This document shows positions 33,780-46,228 of a DNA stretch of 64,000 nt, one piece after another (positions within the stretch are counted from its first letter, which is position 1; each line of letters begins with the position of its first letter). Source of the DNA: Microcaldota archaeon (GTDB lineage Archaea; Micrarchaeota; Micrarchaeia; Micrarchaeales; Micrarchaeaceae); the NCBI GenBank assembly GCA_027339055.1, contig DAHWRK010000002.1:1-64000 (forward strand). Reading direction: 5' to 3'. The position numbers were made by a program, and so were the translations under genes. A model generated the notes under the pieces. It was not told where the DNA came from and ran no database searches. It worked only from the letters and a program-made list of their open reading frames with translations.

Positions 33780-34241
33780 ATGTCACAGGAAATAGTCTTC
33801 ACTGACAGGGTCAGGATTTACGATACGGACGCCCAGGGAATAGTGCATTATGCCGGATACTATAGGTTCTTTACCGATGCCGCAGAAAGCTTCATGCACG
33901 ACACCCTTGGCATAAGCTATCCCCTTCTTGATGAAAAGACGTGGTTCGTAGTGGTGGAATCAGAAGCCAAATACTACAAATCCGCAAAGCTCGGGGACGA
34001 GCTTTCCGTAATGCTAAAGCCAAAGCTTCTTTCCCAGAAAGCACTGAGGTTCGACTTTGAGATATTTGTAAGGGGCACAGCAATATGCGCAGGGCATATA
34101 ACACAGGTGTCGATAAACAAGCAGTACTGGAAGGCTTCTGCCATGCCACAAGCAATACAGAATAAAATAAAGATGCTTTCGGAATCGAAGAAACCGCAGA
34201 TCAAACTAAAAAGGCGAGCGCGGCAAGGCAAACGGCGCTAG
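33780..34241 (+). CDS. Hotdog-fold acyl-CoA thioesterase (YbgC/4HBT family)
   Basis: A 153-aa protein. The signature YDTDAQGIVHYAGYYRFF (about residues 13-30) contains the catalytic aspartate of the YbgC/4-hydroxybenzoyl-CoA thioesterase group. The remaining strands follow the hotdog order. GGTGGATGC precedes ATG 33780. The C terminus is basic and overlaps the end of the convergent DUF92 gene by 41 nt. The acyl substrate is unknown. Confidence 0.85.
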   Translation: MSQEIVFTDRVRIYDTDAQGIVHYAGYYRFFTDAAESFMHDTLGISYPLLDEKTWFVVVESEAKYYKSAKLGDELSVMLKPKLLSQKALRFDFEIFVRGTAICAGHITQVSINKQYWKASAMPQAIQNKIKMLSESKKPQIKLKRRARQGKRR

Positions 34242-34893
34242 CTCCAACCGCAGCTAAAAAGTTCGAAGTGAATTTGTTTCCTGTTCCTTTATCCTCGAAA
34301 TAGCCCAGCATAGAATCAAACACCGTTCCCAGGAACCCGGCGATCAAGACTATGAGGAAAATCGTGTACTTAGGAATAAAAACCCCAAACTGCGGTGCAG
34401 CGAAAACCGTCACGCTCGCAATAATGCTCCCGAAAAGCCCCATCGCAAGGCCGAAAACGGTAACGCCTCCGGACGTGCCCTTTTTCACCTTCTTGAAATT
34501 GAATATCATTCTCGGCTCCCCGTCCAAAACTCCAAGCTCGCTGCTGAACTTGTCTGCTGTTACTGCACTAACTGCGCTTATGAATCCTGCCAGCGCAAAC
34601 AGGTCCAGCAGACCATAATGATAGGCTCTTCCCAATGCGAAAACAGCAACAAAAATGAGTGGCAGAAGGCCGTTCGCAATGACGTTTTTTACGCCCCTTT
34701 GCTTTTCGTAAAGCCCTTTCTTCTTCTTGTATGTGGTGCCTGCGAAAGTAACGATTGCAGATATGGCAAGGAACCACAGCATGACAAGGAAGAAGAAGAT
34801 GCCGTAGCTAGGCCAAGCGAGCAGCAGCATAGCTAGCCCCATAGCGAGGGCCACTGCGGTCGCCTTGACGTTCAAGGTCAAAAAAGTTGCCAT
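34201..34893 (-). CDS. DUF92 family membrane protein (VTE6-like)
   Basis: A protein of about 230 aa with six or so membrane helices. Family landmarks are KQRGVKNVIANGLLPLIF, SAVTADKFSSELGVL, PRMIFNFKKVKKGTSGGVTV and FDSMLGYFEDKGT. DUF92 includes plant VTE6 and archaeal homologues proposed to be CTP-dependent isoprenoid-phosphate kinases. A role in isoprenoid lipid metabolism is therefore plausible but unproven. ATG 34893 was chosen; a TATA box (GCTTTTATATC, about 34978-34988) lies inside the longer frame and rules out ATG 35016. Confidence 0.8.
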   Translation of the reverse strand: MATFLTLNVKATAVALAMGLAMLLLAWPSYGIFFFLVMLWFLAISAIVTFAGTTYKKKKGLYEKQRGVKNVIANGLLPLIFVAVFALGRAYHYGLLDLFALAGFISAVSAVTADKFSSELGVLDGEPRMIFNFKKVKKGTSGGVTVFGLAMGLFGSIIASVTVFAAPQFGVFIPKYTIFLIVLIAGFLGTVFDSMLGYFEDKGTGNKFTSNFLAAVGASAVCLAALAFLV

Positions 34894-35267
34894 TAAGATT
34901 CCGTTAGCTCCGCGGCGCAAAACTAGGGTCACATGCGCTGCGGCTTTACAAATACAAGGATATACTTTGAGCCAAAAAGATATAAAAGCCACGCTTCCGC
35001 GTGCCGCAGATGGCATAATCAGGCCTCGATGGGAGCAACAAACGTTTAAATTATAAATATTCCGCTATTTCAAAAGTTTTTTAAACTTATCTTTTTATAT
35101 TATATTACGGGTTCTCTACTGTAGGAAGGTCGTGAAGAACTGGTCGCCTTGCCAGCGTGCATGTCACGCTGGCACTATTTCTATTTAATTTACGGTGTTT
35201 TTTGGGCCTAGCGAATAGTATAAATGGATAACGCAACAAATACCTATGCTAAGCTGGTGCTTATTGT
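34894..35267. other. Divergent intergenic region between DUF92 and radA
   Basis: This 374-nt stretch holds the DUF92 promoter (about 34978-34988, minus strand), the candidate small RNA at about 35108-35185, and a plus-strand AGTATAAATGG box (35217-35227) about 41 nt before the radA ATG. No coding frame is visible. Confidence 0.5.
35108..35185 (+). ncRNA. Candidate small RNA ending in a strong hairpin
   Basis: A T-rich TATA region (TTTTTTAAACTTATC, about 35078-35092) precedes a segment without coding potential. GCCAGCGTG and CACGCTGGC (35151-35173) form a perfect 9-bp hairpin with a 5-nt loop, followed by a pyrimidine-rich ACTATTTCTATTT. No protein gene lies upstream on this strand, so the hairpin does not end a known gene. 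An upstream pairing AAGG...CCTT is possible. No known RNA family was recognised. Confidence 0.35.
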
Positions 35268-36218
35268 ATGGCAAAGGAAAAAACCGTCAAGGAGCTCGAG
35301 GACCTGCCCGGAATAGGCCCTACTACTGCAGAGAAGCTCAGGGCCGCGGGCATAGACACCCTTGAAAAGGTTGCTGTTTCGGCCCCGCACGAGCTGGCGG
35401 AGCTTGCAGGCATAAACGCCGAAAAGGCCAAGGAAGCCATACAGGCGGCTCAGGAAGCCACAACCATAGATTACGAGACCGGGGGCCAGATACTCGAAAG
35501 GCGCAACGTGCTCGGCAAGATTACCACAGGTTCAAAGGATCTCAACGAGCTCATAGGCGGCGGTGTCGAAACCAACGCCATAACCGAGGTATATGGGAAA
35601 TTCGCCAGCGGCAAGAGCCAGCTCGGCTTTCAGCTTTCTGTCAACGTACAGCTCCCGAGAGACAAGGGAGGCCTGGAAGGCGCGGTGCTTTTCATTGACA
35701 CAGAGGGCACGTTCAGGCCGGAGCGCATAGCCGAAATGGCAAAGGCGCAGAAGATGGACGAGCAGCAGGTGCTTCAAAACATAATAGTCGTAAGGGCTAC
35801 CACAACGGAGAAGCAGATACTTACCGTAGAAAGGGCCGACAGCATAATACCAGAAAAAAACATAAAGCTCATAGTGGTAGACTCGCTCATGTCTCTTTTC
35901 AGATCAGAGTTTATAGGCAGGGGCGCTCTTGGCGAAAGGCAGCAGAAGCTCAACGTGCACATACACAAGCTTCAGGCACTCGCTGACAAATATTCGTTGG
36001 CCGTTTACATAACAAATCAGGTAATGGACAATCCCGGAATCCTTTTCGGTGACCCGACCACGCCCATTGGCGGAAACATACTCGCCCACGCAGCCACAAC
36101 CAGGCTGTACCTAAGGAAAAGCAAGGAAGACAAGCGCATAGTCAGGCTCGTTGACAGCCCGAGCATGCCTGACGGCGAATGCGTAATAAAGGTAACTCCG
36201 GAAGGCATAAAGGACTGA
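35268..36218 (+). CDS. radA: DNA repair and recombination protein RadA
   Basis: A 316-aa archaeal RecA/Rad51 recombinase. It opens with a helix-hairpin-helix domain (LEDLPGIGPTTAEKLRAAGI). The Walker A is GKFASGKSQ (110-118), Walker B KLIVVDSLMSLF, and the L2 region VYITNQVMDNPG. It forms filaments on single-stranded DNA for strand exchange. GGTG lies nine nt before the ATG. The stop is 27 nt from the convergent gyrA end. Confidence 0.96.
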   Translation: MAKEKTVKELEDLPGIGPTTAEKLRAAGIDTLEKVAVSAPHELAELAGINAEKAKEAIQAAQEATTIDYETGGQILERRNVLGKITTGSKDLNELIGGGVETNAITEVYGKFASGKSQLGFQLSVNVQLPRDKGGLEGAVLFIDTEGTFRPERIAEMAKAQKMDEQQVLQNIIVVRATTTEKQILTVERADSIIPEKNIKLIVVDSLMSLFRSEFIGRGALGERQQKLNVHIHKLQALADKYSLAVYITNQVMDNPGILFGDPTTPIGGNILAHAATTRLYLRKSKEDKRIVRLVDSPSMPDGECVIKVTPEGIKD

Positions 36219-36245
36219 AAACACATCTCTTTGTATCTTGGATAT

Positions 36246-38726
36246 TCAGCTTGGGCTTTGTTCGGGGGCGTCTGCTTCTGCAACATCTCCTCCGTCCTGC
36301 CTCTTTATTGCCTGGGCGTCCACTACTACTGTATTCTCTTCCAGCCTCATCAGCCTGACCCCGCTTGCGCTCCTGCCGCTCTGCCTGACCTCTGAAGCGT
36401 TGAACTGTATCGAGAGCCCTGCTGAATTTACCAGTATTATGCTGTCATCAATGCCGCAGGAGAGTGCCTTTACCACGTTGCCGGTCTTTTCGTTTACCTT
36501 CAGGTTTATTATTCCCTTGCCTCCCCTGTGCTGAAGCCTGTACTTTCCAATCTCGGTTATCTTGCCGTAGCCCTTTGCGGTTACGCTCGCAACAAGGGAA
36601 TCGTCCTTCACCGCTGCTGCGTTTACCACCTTGTCGCCCTTTCTGAGCCTTATGGCCCTGACTCCTGTAGCATTCCTGCCTACCGGCCTGGCGTCGGTCT
36701 CCTTGAACCTTATTGCCTTGCCGCTGGAGGTTGCCACGAAGATGTCCGAAGCGCCATCGGAAACGCAGACCTCGGCTATGGAATCCCCTTCGTTTATGTT
36801 TAGCGCTATTATTCCTGTTGAGCGCGGCCTTGAATATAGGGAAGCCATGCTCCTTTTTATTATCCCGGAGCTGGTGACGAAGTTTATGTACTTGCCTTCG
36901 AACTCCCTTGTGTTGACTATCTTTTCTATCCTTTCGTCGGTTCCAAGGGCGAACATGTTGGCCGCTGCCTTTCCTGAGCCGTATCTGCTACCCTCAGGCA
37001 CTGCATAGGCCTTTAGCCAGTATGCCCTGCCCTTGTTGGTTATGGCAAGCAGGAAGTCCTTGGACATGCACTGCAGGCTCTGCCTGACAAAATCCTCATC
37101 CTTGAGCTCCATGGTTATGACTCCCTTGCCCCCTCTGGCCTGGCTCTTGTAAGCGTCCATATCAAGCCTTTTCATGTAGCCCTTGTTTGTTATCAAGACA
37201 ACGCACGGATAGTCCTTTATGAGGTCCTCATTCTCTATGCTGAGCGCTTCGTCCTCCACTATTTCGGTCCTGCGCGGTATTGCGTATTTGTCCTTGAGCG
37301 TTAGCGTCTCTTCCTTTATTATTCCGTAGACCATGGATTCGTTTTCGAGGACGCTGTTGTAGTAGCTTATGCTCTTGTCCAGCTCGCTTTTTTCGGCCTC
37401 AAGTGAGGTAGTCTCAAGCCTCGTAAGCCTGGCAAGCTTCATGTCGAGTATCGCGTTTGCCTGCTTCTCGCTTATGCTGTAGTTGCCCATCAACGTTTCC
37501 CTTGCCTCCCTGGTGTCGGAGCTCGCCTTTATTATAGATATGACTCCGTCAATGTCCTTAAGCGCAATAAGCAGCCCTTCCACTATGTGGTGCCTGTCCG
37601 TTGCGACGCCAAGGTCGTACCGGGTCCTGGAGCGTATGACCTCCATCCTGTGCTCCACGAACACCTTTATGAAATCGCGTATGTTGAGCGTAAGCAGCCT
37701 GTTGCCCATAACCGCTATGTTCATTACTGGCAGGGTTATCTGCATCTGCGTATGCTTGTAAAGCTGGTTTAGCACTACGTCAGGGTTTGCATCCTGCTTG
37801 AGCTCTATGACTACCCTCATGCCTTTCTTGTCGCTCTCGTCCCTCACCGTGCTCATTCCGTCTATAAGCTTCTGCTTTCCAAGCTCGGCTATCTTGGCCA
37901 CGAGCGTGCTCTTGTTGACCGTGTATGGTATCTCGCTTATGACAAACTGCCTCAGCCTGTGCCCTTCCTCAAGCTCTGCCTTGCCCCTGAGTATTACGCT
38001 TCCCCTTCCTGCAAGATAGGACCTTTTGAGTTCAGGGCTCATAAATGCTATGCCTCCTGTAGGGAAATCCGGGCCTTTAATATAACCCATTAGGTCAATC
38101 GGAGCTATTTCGGGATTCGCTATGTAAGCCATTATAGCGTCGCACACCTCTCCCAGATTGTGCGGCAGTATGTTCGTTGCGACGCCAACAGCTATTCCAG
38201 AGGAGCCGTTTATCATTAGACTCGGAACCTTGGAAGGCAGCACCGAAGGCTCCTCCTCGGTATTGTCGAAATTGGGTATGAACGGCACGGCTTTCTTGTC
38301 AAGGTCTTCGAGCATTTCCTCCGCAAGCCTTCTGAGCCTCACTTCGGTGTACCTCTGCGCGGCTGCAGGATCTCCGTCTATGGAGCCCATGTTGCCCTGG
38401 CCTTCCACAAGCATGTGGTTCATTGAGAAATCCTGCGCCATCCTGACCAGCGTCTCGTAAACTGCGGCATCTCCATGCGGATGGTACTTTCCTATTACCT
38501 CTCCGACAATCCTCGCGCTCTTCTTGGTTGCCTGTTCGTGCGTGTTCTTGAGCATATGCATTGCATAAAGTATCCTTCTCTGCGCGGGCTTAAGCCCGTC
38601 CCTGGCATCCGGCAGTGCCCTGCCTATTATGACGCTCATCGCGTAATCGATGTAGCTGCTCTGCATTTCTCCCTCTATCGATACCTCAATGTTTCTGCTG
38701 TCGTAAGCGTTGTTGTTTTCTCCCAT
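36246..38726 (-). CDS. gyrA: DNA gyrase subunit A
   Basis: An 826-aa type IIA topoisomerase subunit. The catalytic tyrosine is Y126 in [10 protein letters not shown]. The C-terminal beta-pinwheel carries a GyrA box (QARGGKG in [13 protein letters not shown]), which marks gyrase and not topoisomerase IV. ATG 38726 is preceded by GTGATA; a longer start at 38735 overlaps gyrB. The pair would introduce negative supercoils. Gyrase in archaea is generally regarded as acquired from bacteria. Confidence 0.95.
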   Translation of the reverse strand: MGENNNAYDSRNIEVSIEGEMQSSYIDYAMSVIIGRALPDARDGLKPAQRRILYAMHMLKNTHEQATKKSARIVGEVIGKYHPHGDAAVYETLVRMAQDFSMNHMLVEGQGNMGSIDGDPAAAQRYTEVRLRRLAEEMLEDLDKKAVPFIPNFDNTEEEPSVLPSKVPSLMINGSSGIAVGVATNILPHNLGEVCDAIMAYIANPEIAPIDLMGYIKGPDFPTGGIAFMSPELKRSYLAGRGSVILRGKAELEEGHRLRQFVISEIPYTVNKSTLVAKIAELGKQKLIDGMSTVRDESDKKGMRVVIELKQDANPDVVLNQLYKHTQMQITLPVMNIAVMGNRLLTLNIRDFIKVFVEHRMEVIRSRTRYDLGVATDRHHIVEGLLIALKDIDGVISIIKASSDTREARETLMGNYSISEKQANAILDMKLARLTRLETTSLEAEKSELDKSISYYNSVLENESMVYGIIKEETLTLKDKYAIPRRTEIVEDEALSIENEDLIKDYPCVVLITNKGYMKRLDMDAYKSQARGGKGVITMELKDEDFVRQSLQCMSKDFLLAITNKGRAYWLKAYAVPEGSRYGSGKAAANMFALGTDERIEKIVNTREFEGKYINFVTSSGIIKRSMASLYSRPRSTGIIALNINEGDSIAEVCVSDGASDIFVATSSGKAIRFKETDARPVGRNATGVRAIRLRKGDKVVNAAAVKDDSLVASVTAKGYGKITEIGKYRLQHRGGKGIINLKVNEKTGNVVKALSCGIDDSIILVNSAGLSIQFNASEVRQSGRSASGVRLMRLEENTVVVDAQAIKRQDGGDVAEADAPEQSPS

Positions 38727-38731
38727 CAATA

Positions 38732-40936
<2,205 letters not shown>

Positions 40937-42586
40937 ATGGCAGAAAACAATCTAGGCGGACAGCAGGTATTGCTGCTCCCGGAAGGAGCATCCAGGCTTT
41001 TGGGCAGGGACGCACAAAGGACGAACATCGCAGTTGCGGTTGCAGTTGCAAATGCCGTAAAAACGACTCTGGGTCCAAAGGGAATGGACAAGATGCTGGT
41101 AAGCGACCTCGGAGACATAGTAATAACGAACGACGGCGCCACAATACTCGAGGAAATGAACGTCGAGCACCCGGTGGCAAAGATACTAGTCGATGTCGCA
41201 AAGACGCAGGACAGGGAGGTCGGAGACGGAACCACTAGCGTGATAATAACCGCAGGCGGATTGCTCAAGGGCGCGGAAGACCTTCTGGAACAGGGAATAC
41301 ATCCGACGATAATAATAAAGGGCTACAAAATGGCCGCAGGCAAAGCTGCCGAAATACTCTCCAAGTACTCGAAGAGCGTAGAAATAAGCGACGAGCAGAC
41401 GCTGCAGAAAATCGCAATGGTCTCCATGGGCTCAAAGAACATAGGCGACGACAGCACAAAGGCCCAGATATCAAAGCTAGTCATAAAAGCCGTGAAGCAG
41501 GTTATGGAAAAGGGCCAGGACGGCAAATACCACATAGATCACGACTTCATAAAAGTGGAGAAGAAAGCCGGAGGCAGCATAGCAGACACGGCATTGATAA
41601 ACGGCGTGCTGATAGACAAGGAGGTGGCGCACCCTGGAATGCCAAAGACGATTACCAACGCAAAGATAGCACTTCTTGACGTGGCCCTGGAAATTGAGAA
41701 GACAGAAACCGATGCCAAGATAGAAATAACGTCGCCAGACCAGATACAGTCCTACCTGCAGCAGGAGGAGCGCATGCTCAAGGAAATGGTCGAAAAGGTC
41801 AAGAAGAGCGGCGCAAACTTCATCGTAACGCAGAAGGGAATAGACGACATGGCCCAGCACTATCTCGCAAAGGCGGGAATAATGGCCGTAAGGAGGGTCA
41901 AGAAGAGCGACATAGAGAAGCTTTCGAAGGCAACAGGCGCCAAGATAATAACGAGCCTGGACGACCTAAACTCAGAGGACCTGGGCCATGCTGGAATAGT
42001 CGAGGAGCGCAAGATAGCCGGAGAACAGATGGTTTTCGTCGAAAAGTGCAAGGACCCGAAGAGCGTAACTATATTCGTAAGGGGGGGAACACAGCAGGTA
42101 ATAGACGAGGCAGAGCGCTCGCTCAACGACGTAATAGGCGCGGTATCTGCCACTATCGAAAATGACGGAAGGTACGTCATCGGAGGCGGCAGCATAGAAA
42201 TAGACCTTGCCGATGAGCTCAGAAACTATTCGGGCCAGGTCGGAGGCAGGGAGCAGCTTGCGATACAGAAATTCGCAGATGCGCTTGAAGGCATACCGAA
42301 AACCCTTGCGGAAAGCGCCGGGATAGATGCCATAGACACGCTGGTGCAGCTCAGGAGCAAGCACAAGGCGAAGGATGGCAAGATATACGGCGTGGACGTA
42401 TACAGGAACGCGATAGGCGACATGAGCAAGGCGGGAGTATTCGAGCCGGAAAAGATGAAAGTGCAATCCATATACAGCGCGAGCGAGGCAGCAGAGATGA
42501 TTCTGAGGATAGACGACATAATCAGCTCCAGGGGAAGGTCCCCAGGAGGCCCGGGCGGAGCACCGGGAATGCCACCGATGGAATAA
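40937..42586 (+). CDS. thsA: Thermosome subunit (group II chaperonin)
   Basis: A 549-aa chaperonin that folds proteins in a double-ring chamber. The archaeal signatures [23 protein letters not shown] and [13 protein letters not shown] (ATP site) are intact. The C-terminal tail is glycine/methionine-rich ([13 protein letters not shown]). It is the only chaperonin gene in this window. The start at ATG 40937 has GTGATA upstream. Confidence 0.96.
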   Translation: MAENNLGGQQVLLLPEGASRLLGRDAQRTNIAVAVAVANAVKTTLGPKGMDKMLVSDLGDIVITNDGATILEEMNVEHPVAKILVDVAKTQDREVGDGTTSVIITAGGLLKGAEDLLEQGIHPTIIIKGYKMAAGKAAEILSKYSKSVEISDEQTLQKIAMVSMGSKNIGDDSTKAQISKLVIKAVKQVMEKGQDGKYHIDHDFIKVEKKAGGSIADTALINGVLIDKEVAHPGMPKTITNAKIALLDVALEIEKTETDAKIEITSPDQIQSYLQQEERMLKEMVEKVKKSGANFIVTQKGIDDMAQHYLAKAGIMAVRRVKKSDIEKLSKATGAKIITSLDDLNSEDLGHAGIVEERKIAGEQMVFVEKCKDPKSVTIFVRGGTQQVIDEAERSLNDVIGAVSATIENDGRYVIGGGSIEIDLADELRNYSGQVGGREQLAIQKFADALEGIPKTLAESAGIDAIDTLVQLRSKHKAKDGKIYGVDVYRNAIGDMSKAGVFEPEKMKVQSIYSASEAAEMILRIDDIISSRGRSPGGPGGAPGMPPME

Positions 42587-42602
42587 CCGCACTCGATAGG
42601 TA

Positions 42603-42640
42603 ACGGGCTCTAAGCCCGTGCCTTTTATTTTTCTTTTTTA
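42603..42640 (+). terminator. Hairpin and T-rich tract after the thermosome gene
   Basis: ACGGGCT (42603-42609) pairs with AGCCCGT (42613-42619) across a CTA loop and is followed by CCTTTTATTTTTCTTTTTTA. It lies 17 nt after the stop and ends transcription before adk. Confidence 0.65.
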
Positions 42641-42704
42641 AGCTTGTGTGGACCTCCACGCAAAACATTTTAAATCCGAAACCCGAAACACAAATGTGCA
42701 TCCG

Positions 42705-43316
42705 ATGGAGCAGAATCCCGAAAACATAATAATACTCGTTCTTGGTTCTCCGGGAGCAGGAAAAACAACCCTTATAAACAGCGTCAACGCCGAAATCCAG
42801 AACTTCGAAGTCGTAAACATGGGCACGCTGATGGCCGAAGAGGTAAAATCGCAAAACATACCTAGGGACAGGCTTAGGTATCTACCTACAGAAAAGATAA
42901 GGGAGCTCAGAAAGGCGGCATTCGGCAGAATAGCAAAAATGAGGGGCACAGTAATAGTCGATACACACGCCACTGTAGAAAAAGGAAATAAATTTATATT
43001 TGGACTGCCAATAAATGATTTGCAGTATATGGGAAGCATACGCGGCATAATATATGTCGACGCCAGTCCTGAGGAGCTCATAAAGCGCCGCCTGACAGAC
43101 ACGGTAAGGAAAAGAGAAAACGACGACGAGGAGATATTGAACCTTCAACGCCATCTCAACCTCTCCGTAGTGACGCTCTATGGATCGACATACGATATAC
43201 CAGTTTACATACTGCACAACAAGGAAGGCAAGCTCGAGGACGCAAAAGCGGACTTCAAGAGCTTCATAAAAGACATAACCGAAAATAGCGAATATCATGA
43301 CCGCAGTAACTCTTAA
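42705..43316 (+). CDS. adkA: Archaeal-type adenylate kinase
   Basis: A protein of about 203 aa that interconverts AMP, ADP and ATP. The P-loop is LGSPGAGKTTLI near the N terminus. It has the archaeal AdkA layout without the bacterial LID zinc domain. ATG 42705 gives a normal start; the frame extends upstream without support. It overlaps the EMC3-like gene by 20 nt, in the conserved order adk - EMC3 - eL34 - cmk - eL14. Confidence 0.88.
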   Translation: MEQNPENIIILVLGSPGAGKTTLINSVNAEIQNFEVVNMGTLMAEEVKSQNIPRDRLRYLPTEKIRELRKAAFGRIAKMRGTVIVDTHATVEKGNKFIFGLPINDLQYMGSIRGIIYVDASPEELIKRRLTDTVRKRENDDEEILNLQRHLNLSVVTLYGSTYDIPVYILHNKEGKLEDAKADFKSFIKDITENSEYHDRSNS

Positions 43317-43821
43317 CGCGCTGATGCCTATGGGCACAGTAATATTAATTATAGCCATAGGCATAGCCTATGTGGCTTTCTCTACGTTTGCGCAGCGCAA
43401 GGTGGGGAATCCAAAGAAGATGAGGGAGCTCCAGCAGCGCATGAATGCACTGTCAAAAGAGCTGAATCAGCTCGTAAAGTCGAATGCGCCGAAGGAGGAG
43501 ATTGCCAAGAAGCAGAGCGAGCTCATGCCACTCATGAGCGAGAACATGAAGACATCCATAAAGCCAATGCTGGTCATACTTCCGGTATTCTTCCTGCTTT
43601 ATTACCTTGTTCTGCCAACCACATTTCACTCAATAACAAACGAATATGTGCTTTTCCTCGGCTCGATGAAGCTCAACTATCTGGGAGTTTTCTTTGCCTG
43701 CGTTTTCGTCTTGGGAATAGCTACCTCCATAATAATAATGATATACGACAGAAAGAAAATGAAGCTGGAGCGGCAGGCAATAGCGGCCGCGGAAGCAGCG
43801 GAATCAGGTACAAACACATAA
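43297..43821 (+). CDS. EMC3/TMCO1 family membrane insertase (DUF106)
   Basis: A 174-aa protein of the Oxa1/YidC superfamily. One N-terminal membrane helix is followed by a charged coiled coil (PKKMRELQQRMNALSKELNQ) that would contact ribosomes or substrates, and then two membrane helices. Archaeal DUF106 proteins insert membrane proteins. Gene order with adk and eL34 is conserved across archaea and supports the call. Confidence 0.85.
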   Translation: MTAVTLNALMPMGTVILIIAIGIAYVAFSTFAQRKVGNPKKMRELQQRMNALSKELNQLVKSNAPKEEIAKKQSELMPLMSENMKTSIKPMLVILPVFFLLYYLVLPTTFHSITNEYVLFLGSMKLNYLGVFFACVFVLGIATSIIIMIYDRKKMKLERQAIAAAEAAESGTNT

Positions 43822-43877
43822 ATAGTTTTTCAATAAAATTTCCTTTACTCTATTAAGTTGCTTAAAAGGTGTTTAAT

Positions 43878-44195
43878 TTGCCAAAGCCAATGCACAGGTC
43901 TCATAGTTTCAAAAAGGTACAAAGGGTAACAAGCTCGAAGAGAACCGTAACCCATTACAGGCGCGGAAAGGACATGATGCCACACTGCGCAATATGCGGC
44001 CAGGAGCTTAACGGCATATCCCAAAAGGGCCCAAAGACAAGGAGAACCAACAGCAGGCTCTTCGGAGGCGTTCTATGTGCTTCATGCACCGCCGAGGTGG
44101 TGAAGCTTAGGAGTAGGGTAGAGCAGGGAGACATGAAACTCAATGACATAGGAATAAGGCAAAGGTCCTACGTCCTGCAGCTTGTCGCCCACTGA
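43878..44195 (+). CDS. rpl34e: Ribosomal protein eL34
   Basis: A protein of about 105 aa with zinc half-sites CAIC (about 38) and CASC (about 69). The conserved start is PKPMHRSHSFKKV, which makes TTG 43878 the first codon. GGTG lies 6 nt upstream and no ATG is available before the core. It sits between the EMC3-like gene and cmk as in other archaea. Confidence 0.92.
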   Translation: MPKPMHRSHSFKKVQRVTSSKRTVTHYRRGKDMMPHCAICGQELNGISQKGPKTRRTNSRLFGGVLCASCTAEVVKLRSRVEQGDMKLNDIGIRQRSYVLQLVAH

Positions 44196-44199
44196 TGCT

Positions 44200-44715
44200 A
44201 TGATCAAAGTATGCATATCAGGTTTTACCTCAAGCGGAAAGACCACCGCAGCTGACCTGGTTTCAAAAAAGCTCGGAATAGCGCACATACACAAATCCTA
44301 CAAGGAATATGTGAAGAACGAGCTGGAAGTCGCAAAGTTCACAGACAGCGCATCCGACGAATTCGTGAAGGCTTTTGACGAAGAAATTAAAAAGCAGGCC
44401 GCAGCTGCAGGCTCGTGCGTTCTAAGCACCTGGCTGGCGCCGTGGTTCGTCGAAGATGCGACGCTCAGGGTATGGCTTTATGCCGATATAAAAATACGCT
44501 CCTCCAGATGGGCAAAAACGTACAATATTGACCTATCAGAAGCCGAAAAGCTGGTATTAGAAAAAGACCAGAGCGAGATAAAAAGCATAAAGCGCATATA
44601 TGGGATAGACCTGAATGACAGGTCCATATTCGACATGGTCATAAATACGGGAAAGATACCTCCCCAGGAATGCGCGGAAATAATATGCTTGGCCGCTAAG
44701 GCAAGCGAAAAGTAG
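44200..44715 (+). CDS. cmk: Cytidylate kinase, archaeal type
   Basis: A 171-aa protein that phosphorylates CMP and dCMP. The P-loop is ISGFTSSGKTTAADL at the N terminus. The later RSSRWAKTYNIDLSEAEKLV corresponds to the LID region. ATG 44200 lies 4 nt after the eL34 stop. It is shorter than bacterial Cmk but normal for archaea. Confidence 0.85.
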   Translation: MIKVCISGFTSSGKTTAADLVSKKLGIAHIHKSYKEYVKNELEVAKFTDSASDEFVKAFDEEIKKQAAAAGSCVLSTWLAPWFVEDATLRVWLYADIKIRSSRWAKTYNIDLSEAEKLVLEKDQSEIKSIKRIYGIDLNDRSIFDMVINTGKIPPQECAEIICLAAKASEK

Positions 44716-44779
44716 TTGTGCTAACAATTAAAAGGGTTAAGTGGCAAATACAAGCAATATCGATTACAAAGTGATACAA

Positions 44780-45019
44780 ATGTTGGTTGAACCAGGCAGA
44801 GTATGCATAAAGAAATTCGGAAGGGACGCTGGCAGCATGGCTGTAATAACTTCAGTAGGCAAAGACGGCTATGTGAACATAGTGACCTCCAAGCGGCAGA
44901 AGGAGCGCAAATGCAACACAAAACATCTGGAATTCATAAACGAGACTGTCGATCCGAAGAACAAGGACCAGGTAAACAAGATACTCGGGATTTCAGCTCA
45001 GGCCCAGAAACACAAATAA
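44780..45019 (+). CDS. rpl14e: Ribosomal protein eL14
   Basis: A 79-aa protein beginning MLVEPGRVCIKKFGRDAGS, the standard eL14 N terminus (KOW-like barrel). GTGATA precedes ATG 44780; the longer frame from GTG 44741 is not supported. It ends the adk-eL14 cluster and abuts the convergent mre11 gene. Confidence 0.9.
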   Translation: MLVEPGRVCIKKFGRDAGSMAVITSVGKDGYVNIVTSKRQKERKCNTKHLEFINETVDPKNKDQVNKILGISAQAQKHK

Positions 45020-46228
45020 TCAGGGTTCCTCTTCCAGGAACTTCAGCGCGTTTTCTATTATCTTTTCCTTTTTTGAAGTTTTCTGATCTGAAAGAATCTC
45101 GAAGAGCTCTCCGACGTTGATTGCGTCCTTGAAGCCCAGCTCTTTCAGCCTGCTCCTTAGCAGCTGCATCCCTATATCCTTTATCCCTATGCTGTCTATG
45201 CTGTTTTCCCTTATCCCTTCTATGCTTTTTTCTATCTCAGGCTCCTTCAGTCCTGAAGTATCCATTTCTAAAATTGCATCCCCTGCGTGCTTCATTATCA
45301 GGGCTCTGAGGCCCAGCTCGCTGGAGCCTCCAAGCTCAAAGGTGCCTTCAAGGTAGAGCTTCACTATCGGCTTTTTCTCGCTTTTCTCGACGCATTCGGC
45401 TATCGCTTCGTCGCATTTTTTCCTTATCTCTGCAATCGATGCGTTTTTGAATTCCAGCCTTTTAACAATGAACGGCCTGCTTTCTATCTCGACAAATTTG
45501 TAGCTGTATTCCTGCGTGTCGAAAAGTATGAATCCCTTCTTTTCCTGCTCTCCTTCCTTGAGCTGCGTCAGTACAGTGCTTCCAGGTATAAGGAAAAGCT
45601 TTCCGTGCACTGTTGATTTTACTCTGCTATGTATGTGGCCGCACACGTACAGGTCAAATCCTTTTGGCAGATCGTCATAGTGCATGAAAGAGTTGTCGAA
45701 CGGCAGTATTTCGTATATGGACTGGTGCAGCATGAAAATGTTGAAGGCGTCGCCCACTGGCTTTGGATCAAGCTCTTTCAATTTTTCCACGACTCTTTCT
45801 TCGGACAAGCCTCCAAGCCCGTAAATTGCCACACGTTCGCCGTCTTTTTCAAGCAATACTTGCGATTCGCTTGCGTCTATAAGAAGCCCGGCAAGAGCTA
45901 GCAGGCCCAGTGGGTTTTCCTTTCCTGCGGCCGTCCTCTCGTGGGTTCCAGATATGGCAACTATCGGTGCCGAAGAAAAGGCCCTGCCCTGCCCCTTGAA
46001 CCATTCCACCTTCGTTTTCCATTCAATGCCATTGAGCTCCCTGAACAGGCTTAATGCCTGCGCAATGACCTCGGGTTTCGGGGCCCTTTTGTCAAATATG
46101 TCTCCCGGAAGCAATATTACATCCGCCATTTCTGCAGCTTTGGCTAGCGCTTCCCGCGCCTGTTCATAAGCGTCATCATAAAAACGCTCATAGCCTATGT
46201 GCATGTCCGAAACTACTGCTATTTTCAT
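45020..46228 (-). CDS. mre11: DNA double-strand break repair nuclease Mre11
   Basis: A 402-aa metallophosphoesterase. The motifs SDMHIGYE (D8, H10) and LPGDIFD (D43) are present. The third motif reads SGTHER (T95-H96), where most Mre11 proteins have GNHD/E, so the usual asparagine metal ligand is a threonine. A capping domain and a long helical C terminus, which would bind Rad50, follow. It overlaps the DHH gene by 4 nt. Rad50 is not in the window. Confidence 0.85.
   Translation of the reverse strand: MKIAVVSDMHIGYERFYDDAYEQAREALAKAAEMADVILLPGDIFDKRAPKPEVIAQALSLFRELNGIEWKTKVEWFKGQGRAFSSAPIVAISGTHERTAAGKENPLGLLALAGLLIDASESQVLLEKDGERVAIYGLGGLSEERVVEKLKELDPKPVGDAFNIFMLHQSIYEILPFDNSFMHYDDLPKGFDLYVCGHIHSRVKSTVHGKLFLIPGSTVLTQLKEGEQEKKGFILFDTQEYSYKFVEIESRPFIVKRLEFKNASIAEIRKKCDEAIAECVEKSEKKPIVKLYLEGTFELGGSSELGLRALIMKHAGDAILEMDTSGLKEPEIEKSIEGIRENSIDSIGIKDIGMQLLRSRLKELGFKDAINVGELFEILSDQKTSKKEKIIENALKFLEEEP

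Noticed and set aside
35116-35150. Kink-turn or box C/D motif in the candidate small RNA
   Set aside because: GTGAAG and CTGG are loosely similar to C and D boxes, but neither matches the consensus and the flanking helix is weak.
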